Below are positions 8,946 through 16,817 of a DNA stretch of 64,000 bases, in pieces (positions within the stretch are counted from its first letter, which is position 1; every line of letters begins with the position of its first letter). The stretch is from Sphingobium abikonense NBRC 16140 (GTDB lineage: Bacteria > Pseudomonadota > Alphaproteobacteria > Sphingomonadales > Sphingomonadaceae): assembly GCF_001598335.1 (NCBI RefSeq), contig NZ_BCYT01000010.1:1-64000 (forward strand). Direction: 5' to 3'. The translations under genes were made by a program, and so were the position numbers. The notes beneath the pieces are model-generated. The model worked only from the letters and a program-made list of their open reading frames with translations, did no database searches and was not told the DNA's origin.

Positions 8946-9703
8946 GCAGCGTGTCGGGTCAGGTGGCCATCGTGACCGGGGGGACCAGCGGCATTGGCGC
9001 TGCCGTCACCGCGCAACTCACGGCGCAAGGCGCGCGCGTTGCTGTGTTGTCCGACGTGCCGCAGTCTGAACTCAATTCGGAAAAAGCACATGGGCGCATT
9101 GCGCATGGCGTGCAGGTAGATATCGCCGATGCTCAGGCGGTGGGCCAAGCGGTTGAGACCGTTGGCCAGACGCTGGGACCAGTGACGCTCCTGGTGAACA
9201 ATGCGGCGATCTGGGCGCCCAATCCTGTGCCCGAAAGTCCGATCGCCCTGTTCGACCGGCATATCGACGTCAATCTGAAGGGCAGCTTCTACGTCACTCA
9301 GGCTGTGCTACCGGGGATGATCAATGCGGGGACGGGAGCGATCGTCTTCATCGGATCGGTCAGCGGGACAGCCGGGCGGGCGGGTGACAGCGCCTATAGC
9401 GCTTCCAAGGCGGGCGTTGCCATGCTGTCGCGCACGCTGGCGGCGGAACTGGGGCCGCACGGCATCCGCATCAATTGCGTATGTCCCGGTGCGGTCGCAA
9501 CGCCATTGACGGCAGGATTGCGCACGGCGGAGGGCGAACAGGCGATCGCAGCCTTGATGGACGGACACCCAAGCCCGCGCCGTAAATTCTTCATGGAGCC
9601 CGATCAGATCGCCGACCTGGTCTGCTTCCTCCTCGATGACCGCTCCAGCGCCGTTCACGGTGCAGTGATCCCCGCCGACGAGGGCCTGACGGCCACGATG
9701 TAA
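8942..9703 (+). CDS. Short-chain dehydrogenase/reductase (SDR)
   Basis: A 253-residue classical SDR. The NAD(P) motif is TGGTSGIG at 12-19, NNAA marks the central strand, and SVSG with YSASK carries the catalytic Ser, Tyr and Lys. The carboxyl end (IPADEGLTATM) fits the family. It overlaps the previous SDR by 4 bp, so translation is probably coupled. Having two different SDRs in tandem suggests successive alcohol or diol dehydrogenations in one pathway. Substrate unknown. Confidence 0.9.
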   Translation: MSSVSGQVAIVTGGTSGIGAAVTAQLTAQGARVAVLSDVPQSELNSEKAHGRIAHGVQVDIADAQAVGQAVETVGQTLGPVTLLVNNAAIWAPNPVPESPIALFDRHIDVNLKGSFYVTQAVLPGMINAGTGAIVFIGSVSGTAGRAGDSAYSASKAGVAMLSRTLAAELGPHGIRINCVCPGAVATPLTAGLRTAEGEQAIAALMDGHPSPRRKFFMEPDQIADLVCFLLDDRSSAVHGAVIPADEGLTATM

Positions 9704-9730
9704 CGACCAATGATGAGAGAGGATTGCACA

Positions 9731-10189
9731 ATGACCATAGCGCATGATCCCGGGAAGACCGGCGACCTCATCGTGAACATCAAGGATTGCCAGGCAGTAA
9801 CCCTGGGGGCCGGCACGAGCATCCGCTTGCTGCGATACAGCGAGGAAACCGGCGACTGGGTCTTATGGGTCCAGATGGAACCGGGAGCCACATTCGCCCC
9901 TCACTGGCACCTTGGCCATGGTCAATATTTCGTGACCAAAGGCGAACTGATTTACGATGTCGGATCGGCGCCGGCCGGCACCTATGGCTATGAACCGATT
10001 GGTTCACGTCATAGCGAAGCACGTTGCGAGGAGCCTACCGAATATCTGTTCATGGGCCATGGCGCGGTCGCTTTCACGGACGAAAGCGACGGCATACGCT
10101 TCATTCTCAATCATGAATATTTGCGCGATGTAGCGCGCGGCAACGTCACGTCCGACATTTCGAACGACGCGATGGAGGCTGCGGCATGA
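9731..10189 (+). CDS. Cupin-domain protein resembling 2,4'-dihydroxyacetophenone dioxygenase family
   Basis: A 152-residue cupin. Candidate metal ligands are H58 and H60 in FAPHWHLGHGQYFVTKGE and H94 in EPIGSRHSEA. The spacing and the GTYGYEPIGS..H block resemble ChrR-like cupins related to 2,4'-dihydroxyacetophenone dioxygenase, which cleaves a C-C bond beside an aromatic ketone. ATG 9731 follows AGAGAGGA and is preferred to an in-frame ATG at 9710. It overlaps the next gene by 4 bp. The enzymatic role is an inference; it could also be a non-catalytic cupin. Confidence 0.72.
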   Translation: MTIAHDPGKTGDLIVNIKDCQAVTLGAGTSIRLLRYSEETGDWVLWVQMEPGATFAPHWHLGHGQYFVTKGELIYDVGSAPAGTYGYEPIGSRHSEARCEEPTEYLFMGHGAVAFTDESDGIRFILNHEYLRDVARGNVTSDISNDAMEAAA

Positions 10190-11484
10190 CGTCCTCATCC
10201 AATCCGCGCGCCGATCGGATACGCGCCATGATGGTGCGGGAAGGGCTGGACGCGATTGTCCTTAGCCATCCGCACGATGTGCGCTATGCAACCGGCTATC
10301 ATTCGATCCTGGAGCGCTGGGGTCAGATGGAGGCGATGGCCGCGGCGATTGTCTACGCTGATGCTGAAAAGCCGCTCACCCTTGTGATCCCTGAAGCGAA
10401 TCTGGGCCTGGTCGCCGTCCTCAATCGGGAGGAGGAGGCTTGCAGCTTTGGCGAGATCCGCACGTTCGACATGCTCAATTTCTGCCAGGTCAGCCGGTTT
10501 ATCGATCCTGACCGGCCAGTCACCCGGCTCGCGCAGGATGCGACCGCCATGGCATCAGCCATCGCAGGAATTTGCCAGCCAGACATAGCGACTGCTGTGG
10601 CCGCCGCGCTGGCCGATCATGGAATGGCGGGCCGGCATATCGGCTTTGACGAACATCGCCTGTCGGCCAGAATCGCGCCCAGCGTTGCGCACCATTACAG
10701 CGATGTCCTTGACCTGATGATGCAGGCGCGGGTCGTCAAGACAGCCGATGAGCTGGCGCGATACCGCAAGGTCGGTTTGCTGGCGGACCGCATCATTGAT
10801 CACGCGGGATCGCTGCTGCGCGAGGGCGCCGACTGGAACGATGTGCAGGCGCGAATTTGCGATTTCATGGTGCGACACGCGGTCATCCCCGTCGACGAAG
10901 GCGCAATGTTGTTCGGTGGCGCGTATGAGGCCGATGAATTCATCCCCGATCTTTTCCGCACGCGCGGCAATCGTGCGTTGCGGGCGGGGGACATCGTCAT
11001 CCTGGAAACCCAGGGCATTCATGATGGCTTCTGGGTCGACATCAACCGCACGGCCGTGATCGGGCCGCCGAGCACATCCTATCGGCGACAGCATGACATA
11101 TTGCGCGACGCATTCCTGAAGATGGTCGATCAGTTACGGCCAGGGGTTTCGACGGCCAGCCTGCCTCAGATCGGCTATGACCATCTCAAGGCACAGGGCG
11201 TCGCTACGCCCGAAAAGCTGCTGGTCGTGGCCCATGGCATCGGCCTCATGCCGCTGGAAATTCCATTGCCCTATCCTGCCGCCGGTCTCGCGGGGGTCAA
11301 GGACGGCTTCGTCATGGAGGAAAATATGCTGATCTCTCTCGACAGCCTGTATTTCGGTGCAAAACTCGGGCCGTGTCATATGGAAAATGTCTATGCGATC
11401 ACCGCGCATGGTGCGGAACCCATGTATGCAGCGCCGCTGGAACTGATCGAAGCCCCCCTGACCCGGGAGCTGGCCCATGCATGA
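10186..11484 (+). CDS. M24-family peptidase homologue (Xaa-Pro peptidase/creatinase fold)
   Basis: A 432-residue pita-bread-fold protein with a creatinase-like N-terminal domain (RADRIRAMMVREGLDAIVLS) and an M24 C-terminal domain. The five metal-ligand positions read E274, D285 (VDINRT), H350 (AHGIGL), D386 (ISLDS) and E400 (HMEN), where the usual set is D, D, H, E, E. Two acidic ligands are therefore swapped. Family members hydrolyse Xaa-Pro bonds, creatine or ectoine-type amides, so a C-N hydrolysis step is possible. It overlaps the genes on both sides (4 and 8 bp) and so belongs firmly to the operon. Confidence 0.82.
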   Translation: MTSSSNPRADRIRAMMVREGLDAIVLSHPHDVRYATGYHSILERWGQMEAMAAAIVYADAEKPLTLVIPEANLGLVAVLNREEEACSFGEIRTFDMLNFCQVSRFIDPDRPVTRLAQDATAMASAIAGICQPDIATAVAAALADHGMAGRHIGFDEHRLSARIAPSVAHHYSDVLDLMMQARVVKTADELARYRKVGLLADRIIDHAGSLLREGADWNDVQARICDFMVRHAVIPVDEGAMLFGGAYEADEFIPDLFRTRGNRALRAGDIVILETQGIHDGFWVDINRTAVIGPPSTSYRRQHDILRDAFLKMVDQLRPGVSTASLPQIGYDHLKAQGVATPEKLLVVAHGIGLMPLEIPLPYPAAGLAGVKDGFVMEENMLISLDSLYFGAKLGPCHMENVYAITAHGAEPMYAAPLELIEAPLTRELAHA

Positions 11485-12493
11485 CGCGCAATCATCGATT
11501 GGCGACAATGACCGCCGGCTCGAAAAATATCGGCGGATGCAGCGTATCCGGCAATTTGAGACCAAGGCCGAGGCCATTCACGCAGCGGGCGAGATACCGG
11601 GAGCACTCCATACCTATGCCGGAATGGAGGCGTCAGGCGTCGGCGCCTGCATGGCGCTGCGTCCGGACGACTATATGGTGGGCACCCATCGCAGCCATGG
11701 TCATCCGATCGCGAAGGGCGCGATGCTGCGGCCGCTGATGGCCGAATTGCTGGGCAAATCCACGGGCATCTGCCGCGGGAAGGGTGGCTCCATGCATCTC
11801 TCGGATTTTTCCGTCGGTAGCCTGGGCGAAACCAGCATCGTGGGCTCAGGGGGTCCCGTGGCCGCCGGCGCGGCGCTGGGCGCAAAGCTCCAGGGCCTCG
11901 ACCGCGTCGCGCTATGCTTTTTCGGCGATGGCGCGTCCAGTGAAGGCGCCATTCACGAAGGCATGAACCTTGCGGCCGTGTGGAAGCTGCCAGCAATCTT
12001 CGTTTGCGAAAACAACCGCTTCGGCATGTCGACGCCAACCAGCGATGCGGTGGCAGGCGAGCATGTGGCCGACAGGGCGCACGGATATGGCATCCCCGGC
12101 GTCATCGTCGATGGACAGGATGTCGATGCCGTCGAGCAGGCCGTACGCGAAGCCGTCGATCGCGCGCGTGCGGGCAAGGGGCCTACGTTGATAGAGACCA
12201 AGACCTATCGCTATGCGGATCACGCGGTGAACATGGGTCGCGACCTGACGCCGCGTGGCCCCGAACATGACGAGTGGGTCGGCCGCGATCCGATACGTCT
12301 GTATCGCGCCAGATTGATCGAAGAGGGTGTGGGGGATGACGCTTTGTCCGCCATCGACGAAGCCGTGAGGCAGGAGGTTGCCGATGCGCTGCAATATGCC
12401 CGTGACAGCGCCTACCCCGATTTTGAGGAGGCATTCGACCATGTGTTCGTCGATCGCCTGCCTATCCCTGCCGATGTCCGCGCGCACGCCTGA
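11477..12493 (+). CDS. Thiamine-diphosphate 2-oxoacid dehydrogenase E1 alpha subunit (first copy)
   Basis: A 338-residue E1 alpha of the pyruvate/acetoin/branched-chain dehydrogenase type. The ThDP-binding motif starts with GDG at 150-152 and ends with NN at 179-180. THRSHGH (70-76) and GKGGSMH (101-107) are the usual active-site loops. It forms a heterotetramer with the E1 beta coded 14 bp downstream. The normal product is an acyl group placed on a lipoyl lysine, and a small lipoyl protein follows two genes later. The exact 2-oxoacid is not predictable. GGGAG lies upstream of ATG 11477. Confidence 0.92.
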   Translation: MHDAQSSIGDNDRRLEKYRRMQRIRQFETKAEAIHAAGEIPGALHTYAGMEASGVGACMALRPDDYMVGTHRSHGHPIAKGAMLRPLMAELLGKSTGICRGKGGSMHLSDFSVGSLGETSIVGSGGPVAAGAALGAKLQGLDRVALCFFGDGASSEGAIHEGMNLAAVWKLPAIFVCENNRFGMSTPTSDAVAGEHVADRAHGYGIPGVIVDGQDVDAVEQAVREAVDRARAGKGPTLIETKTYRYADHAVNMGRDLTPRGPEHDEWVGRDPIRLYRARLIEEGVGDDALSAIDEAVRQEVADALQYARDSAYPDFEEAFDHVFVDRLPIPADVRAHA

Positions 12494-12507
12494 AACAGGA
12501 GACGATA

Positions 12508-13503
12508 ATGGCCAAGATCACCTTTCTGGAAGCGATCCAGCAGGCACAGGCGGAAGAACTGGCGCGGGACCCAAGCGTATTCATGATGGGCGAGGATATA
12601 CGCTGCAACGTCTTCGGCACGACGACAGGCTTTGTTGAACGCTTTGGCGAAGAACGCATCCGCGACACGCCCATTTCGGAAAATGGCTTCATCGGCGCGG
12701 CGGGGGGCGCTGCGATGGTGGGCATGCGGCCGATCGTCGACGCGACGCTGTCATCCTTCCTTTATCCCGCCATGGACCAGATCTGCTCGATCATTGCCAA
12801 ATCGCGCTATATCTATGGCGGCCAGGCCCGGCTGCCACTCGTCATCCGCTCCTGCATGTTTTACGGCAACAGCAATGCGGCGCAGCATAGCGACCGGCCC
12901 TACGCTATGTTCATGAACATGCCCGGGCTGAAGATCATCGCGCCATCGGACCCGCGCGACATGAAGGGGCTGCTGAAAGCCGCTATCCGTGACGATGATC
13001 CCGTGCTGTGTTTCGAGGATGGGACCTGCTGGATGGCGAAGGCGGAGGTGCCGGACGATCCCGACTTCCTTATTCCGATCGGCAAAGGCGATGTGAAGCG
13101 CGAAGGGACCGACGTGACCATCATCGCCATCGCCGGCGGCGTGCCCACTGCGCTCAAGGCCGCCAAGCGGTTGGAGGCGGACGATATTTCGGCAGAGGTC
13201 ATCGATCCAAGGACGCTGGTTCCGCTGGACCGGGACCTCATTCTCCGGTCGGTGCGCAAGACGGGCCGGGCAATCTGTGTCGATCCCGCGCATCTAACCT
13301 GCAGTGCGGCCAGCGAAATTTCCGCGACGATCGTGGAGCAGGCCTTCGATGCGCTGCGGGCGCCGGTCATTCGCGTGACCACGCCGGACACGCATCTGCC
13401 TTTCAGCCCGCACATCGAAAAGCCACTGTATCCGACGGTCGAGCGCATCGTCGATGCCGCCAGGCGCATTGTCGGTGCGCCGGTCGCGCCGCAGACAGTT
13501 TGA
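12508..13503 (+). CDS. Thiamine-diphosphate 2-oxoacid dehydrogenase E1 beta subunit (first copy)
   Basis: A 331-residue transketolase-like E1 beta. Typical blocks are FMMGEDI, the RIRDTPISENGFIGAA segment, a DQI...AK block, and the C-terminal DPRTLVPLD with the closing domain. It pairs with the E1 alpha at 11477. The start ATG 12508 has AGGAGA upstream. The gene is followed after 11 bp by a lone lipoyl domain instead of a full E2, which is unusual for this family. Confidence 0.92.
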   Translation: MAKITFLEAIQQAQAEELARDPSVFMMGEDIRCNVFGTTTGFVERFGEERIRDTPISENGFIGAAGGAAMVGMRPIVDATLSSFLYPAMDQICSIIAKSRYIYGGQARLPLVIRSCMFYGNSNAAQHSDRPYAMFMNMPGLKIIAPSDPRDMKGLLKAAIRDDDPVLCFEDGTCWMAKAEVPDDPDFLIPIGKGDVKREGTDVTIIAIAGGVPTALKAAKRLEADDISAEVIDPRTLVPLDRDLILRSVRKTGRAICVDPAHLTCSAASEISATIVEQAFDALRAPVIRVTTPDTHLPFSPHIEKPLYPTVERIVDAARRIVGAPVAPQTV

Positions 13504-13514
13504 GGAGAAGGATT

Positions 13515-13757
13515 TTGGCTGAACATGTGATGGTGCTGCCCCAATATGGCATGGGGATGCAGGATGGCGAAATCGTGCGCTGGCTGAAGGCTGAGGGCGA
13601 TCGCGTCAGTGAAGGCGAAACCATCGTGGAAGTGGAGGCGGCCAAAACGACGGTGGAAGTGCCCGCACCGGTGGCCGGAACCTTGAAACGGATTGTCGCG
13701 GGCGAAGGGGAAACCGTCGACGTACGGGCCGCCATTGCCATCATCGAAACGGCATGA
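13515..13757 (+). CDS. Stand-alone lipoyl-attachment domain protein
   Basis: An 80-residue protein consisting of one biotinyl/lipoyl domain only. The modified lysine is predicted to be K44 in EVEAAKTTVEV, with the second hairpin VPAPVAGTLKRI after it. The best start is TTG 13515, preceded by GAGGAGAAG; an internal ATG at 13530 would cut the first strand. The EAAK context favours lipoate over biotin, whose lysine normally sits in EAMKM. It probably carries acyl groups from the E1 proteins upstream, but no catalytic acyltransferase domain is attached and none is coded in this operon. Confidence 0.82.
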   Translation: MAEHVMVLPQYGMGMQDGEIVRWLKAEGDRVSEGETIVEVEAAKTTVEVPAPVAGTLKRIVAGEGETVDVRAAIAIIETA

Positions 13758-13770
13758 TGGCCAACCGGCG

Positions 13771-16116
13771 ATGACGGGCGGGCCTGGCGAAGGACACAAG
13801 CGGCGCTGGCCACGATGGCTGATCGGGGTCGTTCTGGTTCTGATCGGCGCGCCCTTGCTCGTGGGCGGTCTTCAGTTGGTCAGCCTTGGCGGATCGCCTT
13901 ATTATGTGCTTTCTGGGCTTGCCTGCGCAGCCGCGGGCGTTCTCATTGCGCGCGGCAACGCCAGCGGGCTGTCACTTTACGCCGCTATGGTGGTGGGCAC
14001 GCTGCTTTGGTCCTTGTGGGAAGTGGGCGGTCAGTTTTGGCAGTTGTTGCCGCGTCTGGCCGGTCCGGCGGTCATCGCCCTGCTGTTGGCAGTCCCGGCG
14101 GTCCGTCGTTCCATGGCAGGGGCCCCGGTGCCATGGGCGCGCCACGCATGTCTCGCGGCGGGCATCGCCTGTGTCCTGACGCTGGCAATCACTTTCATAT
14201 TCGTCCCGGTTTTCGATATACAGGAAGAGGCGCCAGAGATTACGGCGCCTGTCAGCGGTGCTCCTACTGATTGGCGCAGTTATGGTGGGACGTTGGCGGG
14301 GCTGCGGCATTCCGGTGCAACGCAAATCACGCCTGGGAATGTAAGCGCCCTAAGACCGGTCTGGTCGTTCGAGACTGGCGACACCCGAGCAAAACGACCC
14401 GAAGTTCAGAGCATCAGCTTCATGGCAACGCCACTGATGGTCGATGACCGCGTCTTTTTCTGCTCGCCCACTGGCAAGGTTTTCGCCCTTGATGCTGATA
14501 CTGGGCGTCAACTGTGGCTCCGCGATCCCCATACCGTGATCGGCAACGCTCAAATGCTCAACTGCCGGGGCGTATCCTATCATGCCGATCCTTCAGGCGC
14601 CGGCCTTTGTGCGGCTCGGATCATCAGCATGACCGTCGATGGTCGCCTGCTGGCGAGCGACGCAGTCACGGGCCGCCCCTGTCCTGACTTTGGCCAGCAC
14701 GGAAGCATCAACCTCAACGAAGGATTAGGGACTACCGACCCCCTGCGCTCCTACACATCGTCTCCGCCTGCAATCGTGGGTGATGTGGCGATCCTGGGTT
14801 CCTATGTTCGCGATAATTATGACAAGGATGATCCCTCCGGCGTCGTTCGTGCCTTTGACGTGAAAACGGGGCGGCTGCTTTGGGGCTGGGACAGCGGCCG
14901 TCCTGACGATGCCCCGATGCCCGGCGCAGGCGAGCGCTGGACGCGCGGATCGGCCAATGCCTGGAGCGTTTTCAGCGCCGACCCGGCCTTGGGTCTTGTG
15001 TACCTCCCCACCGGCAATGCCACGCCCGATCATGTCGGCACTCATCGATCCGCGATGCTTGAACGCTATGCCAGCTCGATAGTCGCGCTGGACGTTCGCA
15101 CCGGCCGCGTGCGCTGGCATTTCCAGACCGTCCGTCATGATATCTGGGACTATGACGTTCCGGCCCAGCCCGTGCTGTTCGATTATCCGGTGAATGGGCG
15201 GACCATCGCCGCGCTCGCCGCACCGACCAAGCAAGGGGATATCTATATTCTGGATCGCGCCACCGGGCGGCCCCTGACGCCGATTGTCGATCAGTCGGTA
15301 CCAAGGGGCGCAATTCCCGGTGAACGCTATGCTGCAACCCAGCCGCGGGTGAAGGGCTTTGCCAGCTTTACGCCGGTTGACCTCAGGGAGGCGGACATGT
15401 GGGGCGCAACGCCACTTGATCAGCTCTGGTGCCGCATCCGGTTTCGATCACTTGATTACAAAGGGCTTTTTACGCCTCCATCGGAACGGGGGACGCTGCA
15501 ATGGCCGGGCACCTTCGGTATCCTCAATTGGGGTAGTGTCAGCATCGATCCGGCCCGACGCCTGATGGTCGTCAATTCGGCCGCCATCCCGCAAGAGGTG
15601 CGCTTGTTTCGCCATGGCGCAACGAATGATCGGCCGGCCTTGGCCAAAGATAGTCACGCGCCCGGCTATCTTCCCCAGATCGGCACCGACTATGGCGTCA
15701 GCCTGTTGCCGATGCTGTCGCCCTTGGGAATTCCGTGCCAGGCCCCGCCCTGGGGCAAGCTCTCCGCTGTCGACCTCGCCACCGGCGAGCGCGTCTGGCA
15801 ACGGACCTTCGGCACGAGCGCGGATGTCGCGCCGCTGGGCATAGCGGTCCCCGGCGCGTTCAATCTAGGCGGGTCGGTCAACACGGCCAGTGGACTGACT
15901 TTTATCGGCGCCGCGCTCGACAATTACTTGCGTGCGTTCGATACTCGGACGGGCAAGCTGCTATGGCAAGGCCGGTTACCGGCGGGCGGTCAGGCGACAC
16001 CCATCACCTATGTGTCGCGGCGCACAGGGCGGCAATATGTTGTCATCGCCGCTGGTGGGCACGCCTATATGGGCACAACGCCTGGCGATTTCGTCGTCGC
16101 CTTCGCGCTGCCTTAG
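13771..16116 (+). CDS. Membrane-bound PQQ-dependent dehydrogenase (glucose/quinate dehydrogenase type)
   Basis: A 781-residue membrane quinoprotein. The first ~150 residues hold four or five hydrophobic helices (WLIGVVLVLIGAPLLVGG and others), as in membrane glucose and quinate dehydrogenases. The periplasmic PQQ propeller follows (DWRSYGGTLAGLRHS, GKVFALDADTGRQLW, HDIWDYDVPAQPVLFD, GGQATPITY). It should oxidise a polyol or cyclic alcohol in the periplasm and reduce ubiquinone. ATG 13771 is chosen because it starts just before the first helix; its ribosome binding site is weak. It is the last gene of the operon and converges on the VOC gene with a 3-bp gap. Confidence 0.9.
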   Translation: MTGGPGEGHKRRWPRWLIGVVLVLIGAPLLVGGLQLVSLGGSPYYVLSGLACAAAGVLIARGNASGLSLYAAMVVGTLLWSLWEVGGQFWQLLPRLAGPAVIALLLAVPAVRRSMAGAPVPWARHACLAAGIACVLTLAITFIFVPVFDIQEEAPEITAPVSGAPTDWRSYGGTLAGLRHSGATQITPGNVSALRPVWSFETGDTRAKRPEVQSISFMATPLMVDDRVFFCSPTGKVFALDADTGRQLWLRDPHTVIGNAQMLNCRGVSYHADPSGAGLCAARIISMTVDGRLLASDAVTGRPCPDFGQHGSINLNEGLGTTDPLRSYTSSPPAIVGDVAILGSYVRDNYDKDDPSGVVRAFDVKTGRLLWGWDSGRPDDAPMPGAGERWTRGSANAWSVFSADPALGLVYLPTGNATPDHVGTHRSAMLERYASSIVALDVRTGRVRWHFQTVRHDIWDYDVPAQPVLFDYPVNGRTIAALAAPTKQGDIYILDRATGRPLTPIVDQSVPRGAIPGERYAATQPRVKGFASFTPVDLREADMWGATPLDQLWCRIRFRSLDYKGLFTPPSERGTLQWPGTFGILNWGSVSIDPARRLMVVNSAAIPQEVRLFRHGATNDRPALAKDSHAPGYLPQIGTDYGVSLLPMLSPLGIPCQAPPWGKLSAVDLATGERVWQRTFGTSADVAPLGIAVPGAFNLGGSVNTASGLTFIGAALDNYLRAFDTRTGKLLWQGRLPAGGQATPITYVSRRTGRQYVVIAAGGHAYMGTTPGDFVVAFALP

Positions 16117-16119
16117 CCG

Positions 16120-16653
16120 TCAAAGAGATCGGCGGGGCACCGTGCCGTCCCATTGCGCTGCGGTCGTTCTGATCATGTCAAACATTTCCAGCATTGGCGG
16201 CAGGGGAGAGATTAATTCCACAAGCGGGCCAGCTCCATTCTGGCTGGTATCGAGATAAGCGAAGCGCGAGAGGGGCAGACTGCCCTCCAGAACAACTGGC
16301 ACATTAGCGCTACGGGCATGGGCCATCGCAGCATCATAATCGTCGACAAAAGTCCCCAGATGATGGACGCCGCTTCTGCCGCCGGTCATAAAGTCGCGGT
16401 AGGTCGATGGTGCGCTACCTGGCTCGATCAGCTCGATCATCATGTCGCCGCTGTAGCTGACCGCGACACCGTTGAAGATCGGATGGTCGCCTGGCACGGT
16501 TTGGCCGTCAACCTTGAGCCAGTCGAATGCCAAGGGTAGCGGAAATTCATAAAATGGCCCCACCCCCATCTGTTGCGTCCAGTAGTCGATGGCGGCGTGT
16601 ACGTCCGGGACCACATAAGCGATCTGAAACGTGCGCCCGTAAAAACGGCTCAT
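16120..16653 (-). CDS. VOC-superfamily (glyoxalase-like) protein
   Basis: A 177-residue protein with the paired beta-alpha-beta-beta-beta fold of the vicinal oxygen chelate superfamily. It begins with QIAYVVPDVHAAIDYWTQQMGVGPF, and a second module starts at GVHHLGTFVDDYDAAMAHA and ends in GPLVELISP. Relatives include methylmalonyl-CoA epimerase, glyoxalase and ring-cleavage dioxygenases; no specific activity can be assigned. It diverges from the tandem Rieske genes across operator B and probably shares their control. Confidence 0.8.
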   Translation of the reverse strand: MSRFYGRTFQIAYVVPDVHAAIDYWTQQMGVGPFYEFPLPLAFDWLKVDGQTVPGDHPIFNGVAVSYSGDMMIELIEPGSAPSTYRDFMTGGRSGVHHLGTFVDDYDAAMAHARSANVPVVLEGSLPLSRFAYLDTSQNGAGPLVELISPLPPMLEMFDMIRTTAAQWDGTVPRRSL

Positions 16654-16722
16654 GGCAATCCTCTTTCCTTGCGGCGTGCCTGCGTGCTAATTCCCAGACA
16701 GGCCCTTGCACTTCTAATAAAA

Positions 16723-16736
16723 ACAGTCATGATTGT
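16723..16736. promoter_or_regulatory. Island operator site B (ACAGTCA|TGATTGT)
   Basis: The most symmetric copy of the island element: six of seven positions in each half are complementary, with AATAAAA on the left and TTTTG on the right. It lies 69 bp upstream of the VOC start (16653) and 81 bp upstream of the Rieske start (16818), so it could control both directions. It matches the core nCAnnCA|TGAyTGT exactly. Confidence 0.68.
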
Positions 16737-16817
16737 TTTGTGTGATTTGTCCACCCCCTTGCGACGGATTCGGCTCAACGAACCGCCGGGGTATGGGTAG
16801 CTAGGAGAGGCAGGGCG

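Noticed and set aside
13515-13757. The lone lipoyl domain as a biotin carboxyl carrier
   Set aside because: The lysine context EAAKTT lacks the biotin-type EAMKM, and the neighbours are 2-oxoacid dehydrogenase E1 genes, not carboxylases.
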